This document shows positions 1-5,291 of a stretch of 5,291 bases of DNA, in pieces. Made by a program: the position numbers and the translations under genes. Every line of letters begins with the position of its first letter. The first letter of the stretch is position 1. This DNA is from Burkholderiaceae bacterium (GTDB lineage: Bacteria > Pseudomonadota > Gammaproteobacteria > Burkholderiales > Burkholderiaceae), in assembly GCA_947470165.1 (NCBI GenBank), contig CANISN010000136.1, forward strand, positions 1 to 5,291, given 5' to 3'. The notes beneath the pieces were generated by a model. It did not search any database. It saw only the letters and a list, made by a program, of their open reading frames with translations, and was not told the origin of the DNA.

Positions 1-17
1 AACTTCAGAAGCTTCAC

Positions 18-1835
18 ATGACTAAACGCGCACTCCGTAATATCGCCATCATCGCCCACGTTGACCACGGTAAAACTACCTTGGTTGACCAACTCTTGCG
101 CCAATCTGGCACATTCCGCTCCAATGAAAAAATGACTGAACGTGTCATGGATTCAAATGATTTGGAAAAAGAGCGTGGCATTACTATTTTGTCTAAGAAC
201 TGTGCAGTCGAGTACGACGGTACACACATTAATATCGTCGATACACCAGGACATGCCGACTTCGGTGGCGAAGTAGAGCGTGTGCTCTCGATGGTTGATG
301 GTGTATTGCTGCTGGTGGATGCAGTTGAAGGGCCAATGCCGCAAACGCGCTTCGTTACTAAAAAAGCTTTAGCCCTTGGTTTAAAGCCCATCGTGGTGAT
401 TAACAAGGTTGACCGTCCAGGCGCGCGTTGTGACTATGTCATTAATGCCACTTTTGAACTGTTTGACAAGCTTGGCGCCAGTGAAGAGCAGCTCGACTTC
501 CCAATCATCTACGCATCAGGCTTAAATGGCTATGCAGGAATAACAGAGGATGTTCGCGAGGGCAATATGCGCCCATTGTTTGACGCTGTATTGAAATATG
601 TTCCTGTACGTGATGATGATCCAAATGGTCCTTTGCAATTTCAGATTTCTTCAATCGATTACAACAGCTATGTCGGCAAGATTGGTGTTGGTCGCATCAG
701 TCGTGGCAGAGTCAAATCGGGCATGGAAGTAGTTTGCATGAACGGTCCGGATGGAGTTCCATTTAAAGGCCGCATTAACCAGGTATTGAAATTTAAAGGT
801 TTAGAGCGTGAAATCGTTGAAGAGGCAATTGCTGGTGATATCGCCTTAATCAATGGTATTGAAGAATTGGCAATTGGTACAACCGTTTGTGCAGTAGATA
901 AACCAGATCCATTGCCAATGCTCAAGATTGATGAGCCTACTTTGACCATGAACTTCATGGTAAATACCAGCCCATTAGCCGGTCGTGAAGGGAAGTTTGT
1001 TACCAGCCGTCAAATTCGTGAGCGTCTTGATCGTGAACTAAAGGCCAACATGGCTTTGCGTGTTCGTGAGACTGATGACGATACCGTATTCGAAGTTTCT
1101 GGCCGTGGTGAGTTGCATTTGACTATTTTGGTTGAAACCATGCGTCGTGAAGGGTATGAGATGGCAGTTTCTCGTCCACGCGTAGTGTTCCACGAAGAAA
1201 ATGGTGTCAAGATGGAGCCATATGAGAACTTAACGGTAGACGTAGAAGATGCTACTCAAGGTTCCGTTATGGAGGATTTGGGTAAGCGTAAAGGCGAGTT
1301 ACAAGATATGGTGAGTGACGGAAAAGGTCGTACCCGTCTCGAGTACCGTATTCCTGCACGTGGCCTAATTGGCTTCCAAGGTGATTTCATGACTATGACT
1401 CGCGGTAACGGTTTGATGAGTCATACTTTTGATTGTTATGCTCCGGCCAAAGATGGAGTTTTGGGTGAGCGTCATAACGGCGTATTAATTAGCCAGGATG
1501 ATGGCGAAGCTGTTGCTTACGCTATTTGGAAATTGCAAGATCGTGGTCGTATGTTCGTAAAACATGGTGACCCCGTATACGAAGGTATGGTGATTGGTAT
1601 TCATAGTCGTGACAATGACTTGGTTGTGAATCCAATTAAAGGCAAGCAATTAACTAACGTACGCTCTTCTGGTACCGATGAAGCAGTTCGCTTAGTAACG
1701 CCAATCGATTTGACCTTGGAATACGCGGTTGAATTCATTAGCGACGATGAGTTGGTTGAAGTAACTCCGAAAAGCGTGCGCATTCGTAAGCGTTACTTGA
1801 AAGAGCATGATCGTAAGAAAGCATCTCGCGAGTAA
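18..1835 (+). CDS. typA: Translational GTPase TypA/BipA
   Basis: This is a complete 605-residue TypA (BipA), the usual family length. TypA is a cytoplasmic EF-G-like GTPase that binds the ribosome and supports 50S assembly and growth under cold or stress. All GTPase motifs are visible: the P-loop A13-HVDHGKT ending at K19-T20, the switch I element RGITI at 53-57, the G3 motif DTPGH at 75-79, NKVD at 129-132, and the G5-like ASGL at 166-169. A beta-barrel domain II follows (about 200-290). The EF-G-like domains III and V follow that, and then the TypA-specific C-terminal domain, which includes the [10 protein letters not shown] segment. The ATG at 18 begins the canonical [20 protein letters not shown]-terminus. 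Only 17 bases precede it, with a weak AGAAG ribosome-binding site, so its promoter lies outside the window. It ends at its own intrinsic terminator and looks like an ordinary housekeeping gene, unconnected to the arsenic operon downstream. Confidence 0.98.
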   Translation: MTKRALRNIAIIAHVDHGKTTLVDQLLRQSGTFRSNEKMTERVMDSNDLEKERGITILSKNCAVEYDGTHINIVDTPGHADFGGEVERVLSMVDGVLLLVDAVEGPMPQTRFVTKKALALGLKPIVVINKVDRPGARCDYVINATFELFDKLGASEEQLDFPIIYASGLNGYAGITEDVREGNMRPLFDAVLKYVPVRDDDPNGPLQFQISSIDYNSYVGKIGVGRISRGRVKSGMEVVCMNGPDGVPFKGRINQVLKFKGLEREIVEEAIAGDIALINGIEELAIGTTVCAVDKPDPLPMLKIDEPTLTMNFMVNTSPLAGREGKFVTSRQIRERLDRELKANMALRVRETDDDTVFEVSGRGELHLTILVETMRREGYEMAVSRPRVVFHEENGVKMEPYENLTVDVEDATQGSVMEDLGKRKGELQDMVSDGKGRTRLEYRIPARGLIGFQGDFMTMTRGNGLMSHTFDCYAPAKDGVLGERHNGVLISQDDGEAVAYAIWKLQDRGRMFVKHGDPVYEGMVIGIHSRDNDLVVNPIKGKQLTNVRSSGTDEAVRLVTPIDLTLEYAVEFISDDELVEVTPKSVRIRKRYLKEHDRKKASRE

Positions 1836-1872
1836 TGTTGCTGAGTTGTTTTGATCAGTCACGCTGTTAGCA

Positions 1873-1907
1873 AAACAAGAGTCACCTCAGGGTGGCTCTT
1901 GTTTCTT
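1873..1907 (+). terminator. Rho-independent terminator of typA
   Basis: A 14-bp stem starts 37 bases after the typA stop codon. The left arm AAACAAGAGTCACC (1873-1886) pairs with GGTGGCTCTTGTTT (1891-1904) with one U-G wobble, around a TCAG tetraloop. The descending arm ends in a T-rich stretch (TTTCTT). The A-rich 5' side would give a U-tract in antisense transcripts too, though no convergent gene needs it. It separates typA from the arsenic operon, so the ars genes need their own promoter. Confidence 0.9.
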
Positions 1908-1918
1908 CCGTAAGGCAT

Positions 1919-1936
1919 TTGTCATCAATTTGTCAT
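1919..1936 (+). promoter_or_regulatory. Candidate Pho box (PhoB-binding site) upstream of arsR
   Basis: TTGTCATCAATTTGTCAT is two TTGTCAT heptamers separated by the 4-base A/T-rich CAAT, so the repeat period is 11 bp. The established PhoB consensus is CTGTCATAWAWCTGTCAY, and this site matches at 15 of 18 positions, including both TGTCA cores. It ends 9 bp before a TATAAT -10 hexamer. In known PhoB-activated promoters the box takes the place of the -35 element about 10 bp upstream of the -10. The site lies outside the typA terminator and all coding sequence. Binding by PhoB is inferred from this fit. Confidence 0.65.
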
Positions 1937-1960
1937 ATATTTCCATATAATTAGAAATAT
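1937..1960 (+). promoter_or_regulatory. Candidate ArsR operator (inverted repeat)
   Basis: The perfect 7-bp arms ATATTTC (1937-1943) and GAAATAT (1954-1960) are separated by 10 bases. Across the full 24-bp pseudo-palindrome, 9 of 12 half-site positions are symmetric. ArsR/SmtB repressors are dimers that bind imperfect AT-rich palindromes of this size. The site covers the -10 hexamer, the predicted transcription start and the first two bases of the arsR ATG, so a bound repressor would block RNA polymerase. It directly adjoins the candidate Pho box. Confidence 0.6.
1946..1951 (+). promoter_or_regulatory. -10 hexamer of the arsR-arsC-acr3 promoter
   Basis: This is a perfect TATAAT. The position 17 bp upstream (1923-1928, CATCAA) does not resemble a -35 hexamer. 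The nearest TTGTCA sequences lie 10 and 21 bp away and belong to the candidate Pho box. The pattern suggests an activator-dependent sigma-70 promoter. Initiation 7-8 bases after the hexamer would place +1 at about 1958-1959, on the first base of the arsR start codon. Confidence 0.6.
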
Positions 1961-2288
1961 GCAAAATACTGATGCCATTTCTGCCTTCTTAGCACTAGGA
2001 CAGGAATCTAGACTTAATATCTTTCGCTTGATCGTTCAGCGCGGTGAGTTTGGCTTAACTCCTGGTGAAATCATTGAAAAGCTGGGCATTCCTAATGCCA
2101 CCCTGAGTTTTCATTTAAAAGAATTGGTCCAATCTAATCTGCTACTCGTTGAGCGCCAAAGTCGCAACCTCATTTATCGGCCCAATACATCCTTGGTAAA
2201 AGATTTAAGCACATTCTTATTGGATAACTGCTGCGGCGGTAAGTCCTGTACTCCTGTTAAAGCCCTCAAAAGATCCAGAGTCATATGA
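1959..2288 (+). CDS. arsR: ArsR-family arsenite-responsive transcriptional repressor
   Basis: This 109-residue protein has the ArsR/SmtB winged-helix fold. It contains the conserved N-terminal LGQESRLNIFRLIV segment (13-26), the recognition region GIPNATLSFHLKELVQSNLL (43-62), and the wing around RQSRNLIYRPN (66-76). It lacks the ELCVCDL metal site of E. coli ArsR. Instead it has a C-terminal Cys91-Cys92-X4-Cys97 cluster, resembling the C-terminal three-cysteine arsenite site of Acidithiobacillus ferrooxidans ArsR. Arsenite binding there should release DNA and derepress the operon. The ATG at 1959 is the only credible start: no other Met codon lies in the frame, and upstream codons reach a TAA at 1911 without ATG, GTG or TTG. 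No Shine-Dalgarno sequence precedes it, and the promoter predicts a transcript starting at or beside this ATG. The stop codon overlaps the arsC start (ATGA). Confidence 0.93.
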   Translation: MQNTDAISAFLALGQESRLNIFRLIVQRGEFGLTPGEIIEKLGIPNATLSFHLKELVQSNLLLVERQSRNLIYRPNTSLVKDLSTFLLDNCCGGKSCTPVKALKRSRVI

Positions 2289-2776
2289 AAACCTACAACA
2301 TCCTCTTTCTTTGCACCCATAACTCTGCAAGATCAATCCTAGGTGAAGCTCTCGCATCCACCCACCCTAGTGGTAAGTTCGTAGGTTATTCAGCTGGATC
2401 CACTCCAGGCGCTAGTGTCAATCCCATTGCTGCCGACATAGCGGTCGAGTTAGGGATGGATCGAGCTCTATTGAAGTCTAAAAGCTGGGATGTCTATGCA
2501 CAGCCCAATGCGCCCAAGATGGATTTCATTATCACTGTTTGTGACAATGCCGCCGGTGAAGTTTGCCCATTCTGGCCCGGTCAACCGGCTACTGCACATT
2601 GGGGCTTTCCTGACCCATCACAAGTACAGGGCACGGATCTAGAAAAGCGGACAGCCTTTAATGCTGTGATGAATGGTCTAAAGCAACGGATTGATATCTT
2701 GGCTAGCATGCCTCTAGAAAAATTAGACTCCATGACCCTCAAAGAAATTCATGCATCAATCCAAGCTCAAGTATGA
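2285..2776 (+). CDS. arsC: Arsenate reductase, LMW-PTPase-like ArsC
   Basis: This 163-residue cytoplasmic enzyme reduces arsenate to arsenite, the form Acr3 exports. It belongs to the low-molecular-weight tyrosine phosphatase-like ArsC class, not the E. coli plasmid glutaredoxin ArsC class. The CX5R anion-binding loop is CTHNSAR (10-16), with nucleophile Cys10 and Arg16. The general-acid region is HWGFPDP (105-111) with Asp110. Cys86 and Cys94 sit in [15 protein letters not shown] and match the resolving cysteines of the triple-cysteine relay (Cys10/82/89 in S. aureus ArsC). Here they are eight residues apart, not seven. The electron donor, thioredoxin or glutaredoxin/glutathione, cannot be read from the sequence. 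The start overlaps the arsR stop, the stop overlaps the acr3 start, and the ribosome-binding site is weak, so translational coupling is likely. Confidence 0.95.
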   Translation: MKTYNILFLCTHNSARSILGEALASTHPSGKFVGYSAGSTPGASVNPIAADIAVELGMDRALLKSKSWDVYAQPNAPKMDFIITVCDNAAGEVCPFWPGQPATAHWGFPDPSQVQGTDLEKRTAFNAVMNGLKQRIDILASMPLEKLDSMTLKEIHASIQAQV

Positions 2777-3816
2777 ACACCTTAACTAAAAAACTCTCCT
2801 TTCTTGATCGCTACCTCACGGTATGGATCTTTGCAGCCATGGCATTCGGAATCTCCCTAAGCTATACATTTCCTGGCGTTGAGGGCTTAATTCACTCCTT
2901 CCAGATGGGTGCCACCAATATCCCCATCGCTATTGGCTTGATACTGATGATGTATCCGCCGTTTGCCAAGGTGCGTTACGAAGATTTGCCTGATGTATTT
3001 AAAGATAAGCGCATCTTTCTGATTTCACTACTGATGAACTGGATTGTTGCGCCAGCATTAATGTTCTTTTTGGCCATTACTTTTGTGCCTGATCAACCAG
3101 AGTATATGGCTGGCTTGATTTTGATCGGTATTGCTCCCTGTATTGCCATGGTGATTGTGTGGAACGATATTGCTAAGGGCTCAACAGAGTACGCTGCTGG
3201 GCTAGTGGCATTTAATGCGATCTTCCAAGTCTTATTTTTTAGTGTGTACGCCTATTTTTTCCTCACTGTTCTGCCACCATATTTTGGTCTAGCAGCATCT
3301 AATGTCAGCGTGAGTATGGGGCAGATTGCGGAGAGCGTCTTTATTTACCTTGGCGTACCTTGTATTGCTGGTATCTTGACACGGGTAGTGATGCTCAAAT
3401 TTATGTCTAAGGATTCTTATCACGAGCAGTTTATACCCCGTATTGGGAAGCTCACACTGGTAGCATTACTGTTTACTATTGTGGTGATGTTTAGCTTGAA
3501 GGGAAAGCTCATTTTGAGTCTGCCGATGGATGTATTGACGATTGCAGTTCCTCTACTGATCTTCTTCCTCATCATGTTCTTATTGACCTTCTTCGTCACG
3601 GGTAAGATGGGAATTGATTACAAGCGTTGCTGCACCCTGTCCTTTACGGCATCGAGCAATAATTTTGAGCTTGCTATCGCCGTGGCAATTGCTATATTTG
3701 GAATCAACTCTGGAGCTGCGTTTGCAGCAGTGATTGGTCCTCTGGTTGAGGTGCCTATCATGATTGGGTTAGTGGCAGTGGCTTTGTGGTTTAAAGAGCG
3801 ATTCTTTACAAGCTAA
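2773..3816 (+). CDS. acr3: Arsenite efflux permease Acr3
   Basis: This 347-residue inner-membrane carrier has about ten hydrophobic segments, at roughly 15-33, 47-63, 80-104, 112-131, 141-164, 184-208, 226-243, 251-275, 287-309 and 313-341. It belongs to the ACR3 (BART superfamily) arsenite exporters, not the unrelated ArsB family. Two family signatures are intact. [18 protein letters not shown] (120-137) carries the essential Cys123 in TM4. [20 protein letters not shown] (291-310) carries the essential Glu299 in TM9. It exports the arsenite made by ArsC using the proton gradient. Its ATG overlaps the arsC stop (ATGA) and no Shine-Dalgarno sequence precedes it, so it probably relies on ribosomes finishing arsC. 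It is often annotated arsB by function. No clear terminator follows. Confidence 0.96.
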   Translation: MNTLTKKLSFLDRYLTVWIFAAMAFGISLSYTFPGVEGLIHSFQMGATNIPIAIGLILMMYPPFAKVRYEDLPDVFKDKRIFLISLLMNWIVAPALMFFLAITFVPDQPEYMAGLILIGIAPCIAMVIVWNDIAKGSTEYAAGLVAFNAIFQVLFFSVYAYFFLTVLPPYFGLAASNVSVSMGQIAESVFIYLGVPCIAGILTRVVMLKFMSKDSYHEQFIPRIGKLTLVALLFTIVVMFSLKGKLILSLPMDVLTIAVPLLIFFLIMFLLTFFVTGKMGIDYKRCCTLSFTASSNNFELAIAVAIAIFGINSGAAFAAVIGPLVEVPIMIGLVAVALWFKERFFTS

Positions 3817-3844
3817 ATTCCCCCTTGCGCCAGATGGCCCTTGC

Positions 3845-3884
3845 ACAACATGGTTGTTTGATGATAACATATTTGTTAGCATCA
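3845..3884 (+). promoter_or_regulatory. Operator/promoter region of the toxin-antitoxin pair (two AACA-N4-TGTT palindromes)
   Basis: Two copies of AACA-N4-TGTT lie 19 bp apart, at 3847-3858 (spacer TGGT) and 3866-3877 (spacer TATT). The second sits inside a longer palindrome: left arm TGATGATAACA (3859-3869), 4-base centre TATT, right arm TGTTAGCATCA (3874-3884), with 10 of 11 positions paired. XRE antitoxins such as HigA repress their own operons by binding such palindromes. Possible promoters inside the region are TTGCAC (3841) -18 bp- TAACAT (3865) and TTGTTT (3854) -17 bp- TAGCAT (3877). Either would be blocked by an occupied operator. Confidence 0.6.
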
Positions 3885-3888
3885 TTAA

Positions 3889-4212
3889 ATGACCTATACC
3901 ATTCGATATTACAGCTCTGAAGTCTTGGAGCAGATTTTTGTTTTACCTGTTTCATTGAGGGCTCGGTACATTGCTTTGACTCAGCGCATAATTGAATATG
4001 GGCCACATTTGGGATTGCCTCATACAGATTCATTTGGGGGTGGGTTATTTGAGTTAAGGCTTAAAGGTGTGGAGGGCATCGCTCGAGTTTTCTTTTGTTC
4101 CCTAGTGGGGAGAGAGATTGTAATGTTGCATAGCTTTATCAAGAAGTCACAGAAAACTCCTGATCGGGAGCTAAAGCTAGCTAAGTTGAGAATGAGGGAG
4201 TTGAAATTATGA
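3889..4212 (+). CDS. RelE/HigB-family toxin (Gp49-like)
   Basis: This 107-residue protein resembles the phage-derived Gp49-like/HigB branch of the RelE superfamily, whose members are ribosome-dependent mRNA interferases. The supporting blocks are LPVSLRARYIALTQRIIEYGPHLGLPH (19-45), LFELRLKGVEGIARVFFC (53-70) and IVMLHSFIKKSQKTPDRELKLAKLRMREL (77-105). Arg57, Arg66, His81 and Lys85/Lys86 are the sort of basic residues used for RNA contact or catalysis in this fold. The ATG at 3889 directly follows an in-frame TAA, so no longer start is possible. It lacks a Shine-Dalgarno sequence, which may keep toxin synthesis low. Its stop overlaps the antitoxin start (ATGA), and the order is toxin first as in higBA. 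The open reading frame is intact. Activity is inferred. Confidence 0.88.
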   Translation: MTYTIRYYSSEVLEQIFVLPVSLRARYIALTQRIIEYGPHLGLPHTDSFGGGLFELRLKGVEGIARVFFCSLVGREIVMLHSFIKKSQKTPDRELKLAKLRMRELKL

Positions 4213-4508
4213 AGACGAAGCTGTTAACTCATAAGCAGGCAGTAAATATGATGCTTAAAAACGCTGCCGTTAAAGCAGAAGTCCAGCGATTAAATAAAGA
4301 AGAGTTCGCCATTCTTGATGAGATTTTGAAAGCCCGCAAGGCAGCAGGCCTATCTCAGGCAGAAGTGGCTAGAAGAATGGGAACTCAAGCCCCTGCTGTA
4401 GCTAGGCTAGAGAGCTCCTTAGCTAGCGGAAAGCATTCTCCCAGCCTAAGTACCCTTCGAAAATATGCGGCCGCTTTAGGAAAAAAAGTTGAGTTACACC
4501 TAGTTTAA
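4209..4508 (+). CDS. HigA-like XRE-family antitoxin
   Basis: This 99-residue protein has an N-terminal region (1-34), probably involved in toxin contact, and a Cro/CI-type helix-turn-helix at about 36-91. The scaffold is LKARKAAGLSQAEVARRMG (40-58), then the recognition helix TQAPAVARLESS (59-70) and the SLSTLRKYAAALG segment (79-91). This is the standard partner of Gp49-like toxins. It should neutralise the toxin by direct binding and repress the pair through the palindromes upstream of the toxin gene. A good ribosome-binding site (GAGGGAG, 4194-4200, 8 bases before the ATG) contrasts with its absence at the toxin. That difference fits the usual excess of antitoxin over toxin. The ATG overlaps the toxin stop by four bases. 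Confidence 0.9.
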   Translation: MKTKLLTHKQAVNMMLKNAAVKAEVQRLNKEEFAILDEILKARKAAGLSQAEVARRMGTQAPAVARLESSLASGKHSPSLSTLRKYAAALGKKVELHLV

Positions 4509-4525
4509 TTGAGTGAATCAGCTAC

Positions 4526-4556
4526 AGACCCTTCCAGCTTATGCCTTATAGGGTCT
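4526..4556. terminator. Weak inverted repeat between convergent genes
   Basis: The 7-bp arms AGACCCT (4526-4532) and AGGGTCT (4550-4556) flank a 17-base loop. The repeat lies between the antitoxin stop and the 3' end of the minus-strand small gene, and overlaps that gene's last codons. The long loop and missing T-tract on both strands make it a poor intrinsic terminator. Its position between converging genes is the main reason to list it. Confidence 0.25.
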
Positions 4557-4775
4557 TACAAGATTCTCTAATCCGAATGCATCATTCGTATGCCTGAGGG
4601 CATCAATGGACTCCCTTAGTGCCTTAATGTCTTTGCACTTGAGCTTTTGCAGTTTCTTTCTATCCATTCCATAGGTATCGACTAGATAGCGCATTCTAGA
4701 TAAGCAGATCTGCAGGCGGATCAGCCAGTAAAGCGCAAAAATGCCGGGTGCAAATAAGAGAAGCAGAATACTCAT
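4539..4775 (-). CDS. Small predicted single-pass membrane protein, function unknown
   Basis: I do not recognise this protein. From the ATG at 4775 it has 78 residues. A strongly hydrophobic N-terminal segment (about 2-22, SILLLLFAPGIFALYWLIRL) should span or anchor in the membrane. A basic, cytosolic-looking tail follows, with RKKLQKLKCKDIKALRESI near the middle and a polar C-terminus. In-frame starts also exist at 4787 (ATG, 82 residues) and 4802 (TTG, 87 residues). The TTG lies in the loop of the usp terminator and the 4787 ATG directly follows its T-tract. The ATG at 4775 has a GGGTGA purine-rich stretch just upstream, so I prefer it. The gene follows the universal stress gene on the same strand, but a terminator intervenes and no clear promoter of its own is visible. 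Coding status is plausible, not certain. Confidence 0.6.
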   Translation of the reverse strand: MSILLLLFAPGIFALYWLIRLQICLSRMRYLVDTYGMDRKKLQKLKCKDIKALRESIDALRHTNDAFGLENLVRPYKA

Positions 4776-4787
4776 GTAGTCACCCAT

Positions 4788-4816
4788 AAAATAGGCCGTC
4801 AATAAAGCGGCCTATT
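4788..4816 (-). terminator. Rho-independent terminator downstream of usp
   Basis: Read on the minus strand, AATAGGCCG (4816-4808) pairs perfectly over 9 bp with CGGCCTATT (4798-4790) around a 9-base loop, CTTTATTGA. The 3' arm runs into TTTT (4791-4788). It starts about 30 bases beyond the usp stop codon. Termination may be partial, because the next minus-strand gene begins within a few bases and has no obvious promoter. Confidence 0.8.
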
Positions 4817-4845
4817 GCGAATTCATCCGACGATTATTTCGGTGA

Positions 4846-5271
4846 TTATTTAACCAGCAGTACAGGCTGCTTGGCTGCGTTACTAATTTTCTGGGCGACT
4901 GAACCCATGAGGGCATCAACAATGCCAGTCCTACCTTTTGAGCCCATCACGATGAGATCAAACTTCTCTTTATTAGCCAAGGTAATGATTTCGTGAGCAA
5001 CATTACCGCGCTTGATCACCATGCTGTGTTTTACACCTGCGGCATCGAGCGCTTTTTGAGCAGACTTCAATTCTTTTTCACTTACTTCACGGAGGTAATC
5101 ATCAATTACGCTGGTAGCAACAAACTGCTTCACATGGCCAAGACCAATATCATCATGAATGCTGATTAATGTTACTGTGCATTTGCTACGCAAATCTTTG
5201 GCTAACTTGCCAACGTATTTAGCTGCATTGAGTGCAGATTTGGAGCCGTCTACCGGTAATAATATTTTCAT
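4846..5271 (-). CDS. UspA-family universal stress protein
   Basis: This 141-residue single-domain Usp is of typical family length and cytoplasmic. The N-terminus KILLPVDGSKSALNAAKYVGKLA places Asp8 in the first beta strand, where the family contacts adenine. The ATP-binding signature G-X2-G-X9-G-S/T is complete as Gly110-SK-Gly113, nine residues, Gly123-Ser124, so it should belong to the ATP-binding subgroup. It ends in the standard PVLLVK strand. Such proteins raise survival during starvation and stress, but the specific role is unknown. The ATG at 5271 has a good ribosome-binding site (AAGGGA, 5281-5276). A TATAAA at 5291-5286 could be part of a -10 element, but the window ends there and no -35 can be examined. 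A terminator follows the stop codon. Confidence 0.94.
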   Translation of the reverse strand: MKILLPVDGSKSALNAAKYVGKLAKDLRSKCTVTLISIHDDIGLGHVKQFVATSVIDDYLREVSEKELKSAQKALDAAGVKHSMVIKRGNVAHEIITLANKEKFDLIVMGSKGRTGIVDALMGSVAQKISNAAKQPVLLVK

Positions 5272-5291
5272 TTCTTCCCTTAATATTTATA

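Noticed and set aside
14..1783. Minus-strand open frames inside typA (14-406, 153-344, 668-958, 1010-1210, 1601-1783)
   Set aside because: They lie antisense to a well-conserved typA gene, have low-complexity Ser/Thr/Arg-rich products, show no recognisable domain, and lack ribosome-binding sites or promoters.
1930..1951. Conventional sigma-70 promoter TTGTCA (1930-1935) with TATAAT
   Set aside because: The spacer would be 10 bp, or 21 bp from the other TTGTCA at 1919. Neither is functional for unaided sigma-70, which is why an activator-dependent reading is preferred.
3829..3838. GCCA-GA-TGGC inverted repeat as an acr3 terminator
   Set aside because: The arms are 4 bp with a 2-base loop, which cannot fold stably, and no T-tract follows.
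3845..3860. ACAAC-ATG-GTTGT hairpin as an acr3 terminator
   Set aside because: The stem is only 5 bp with a 3-base loop and a mixed tail. It is better explained as part of the AACA-N4-TGTT operator repeat.
3806..4033. Minus-strand open frame spanning the acr3 end and toxin start
   Set aside because: It overlaps the toxin gene and its operator region, and its product resembles no protein family I know. The plus-strand toxin is clearly supported.
4776..4802. TTG at 4802 or ATG at 4787 as start of the small membrane protein
   Set aside because: The TTG lies in the loop of a strong terminator hairpin. The 4787 ATG directly follows the T-tract and has no ribosome-binding site. The ATG at 4775 has a purine-rich site upstream.
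4832..4851. GATTATTT direct repeat (4832-4839, 4844-4851) near the usp stop codon
   Set aside because: It is short and AT-rich, and one copy covers the end of usp. No regulatory role is suggested by its position.

Overview
The window (moderate to low GC) reads as chromosomal DNA from a betaproteobacterium. The TypA sequence and the arsR-arsC-acr3 arrangement suggest a low-GC Burkholderiales member, for example Polynucleobacter-like. That assignment is recognition and inference, not a database result.

Layout. (1) 18-1835 (+): complete typA/bipA, a ribosome-associated translational GTPase, ended by a strong intrinsic terminator at about 1873-1907. (2) 1919-3816 (+): a compact arsenic-resistance operon, arsR - arsC - acr3, whose three genes are joined by two 4-base ATGA overlaps. 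(3) 3841-4508 (+): a toxin-first HigB/HigA-type toxin-antitoxin pair, also joined by an ATGA overlap and preceded by palindromic operator-like repeats. (4) 4539-5271 (-): a UspA-type universal stress protein, then a Rho-independent terminator, then a small predicted membrane protein of unknown function. This minus-strand block converges on the toxin-antitoxin pair. No RNA genes, insertion sequences or CRISPR arrays were seen, and no intergenic gap exceeds 125 bases.

How the genes work together. ArsC reduces arsenate to arsenite, Acr3 exports arsenite, and ArsR is expected to release its operator when arsenite binds its C-terminal Cys91/Cys92/Cys97 cluster.

The most interesting region is the 123-base gap before arsR. 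It holds an 11-bp-period direct repeat that matches the PhoB 'Pho box' at 15 of 18 positions. The repeat lies 9 bp upstream of a perfect TATAAT -10 hexamer that has no normal -35 element, which is the geometry of a PhoB-activated promoter. A pseudo-palindrome, the likely ArsR operator, covers the -10 and the start codon. The predicted transcription start falls at or next to the A of the arsR ATG, and there is no Shine-Dalgarno sequence, so the transcript may be leaderless. The combined reading is an arsenic operon activated by phosphate starvation, when phosphate importers would also bring in arsenate, and repressed by ArsR when arsenic is absent. This is inferred from sequence and untested.
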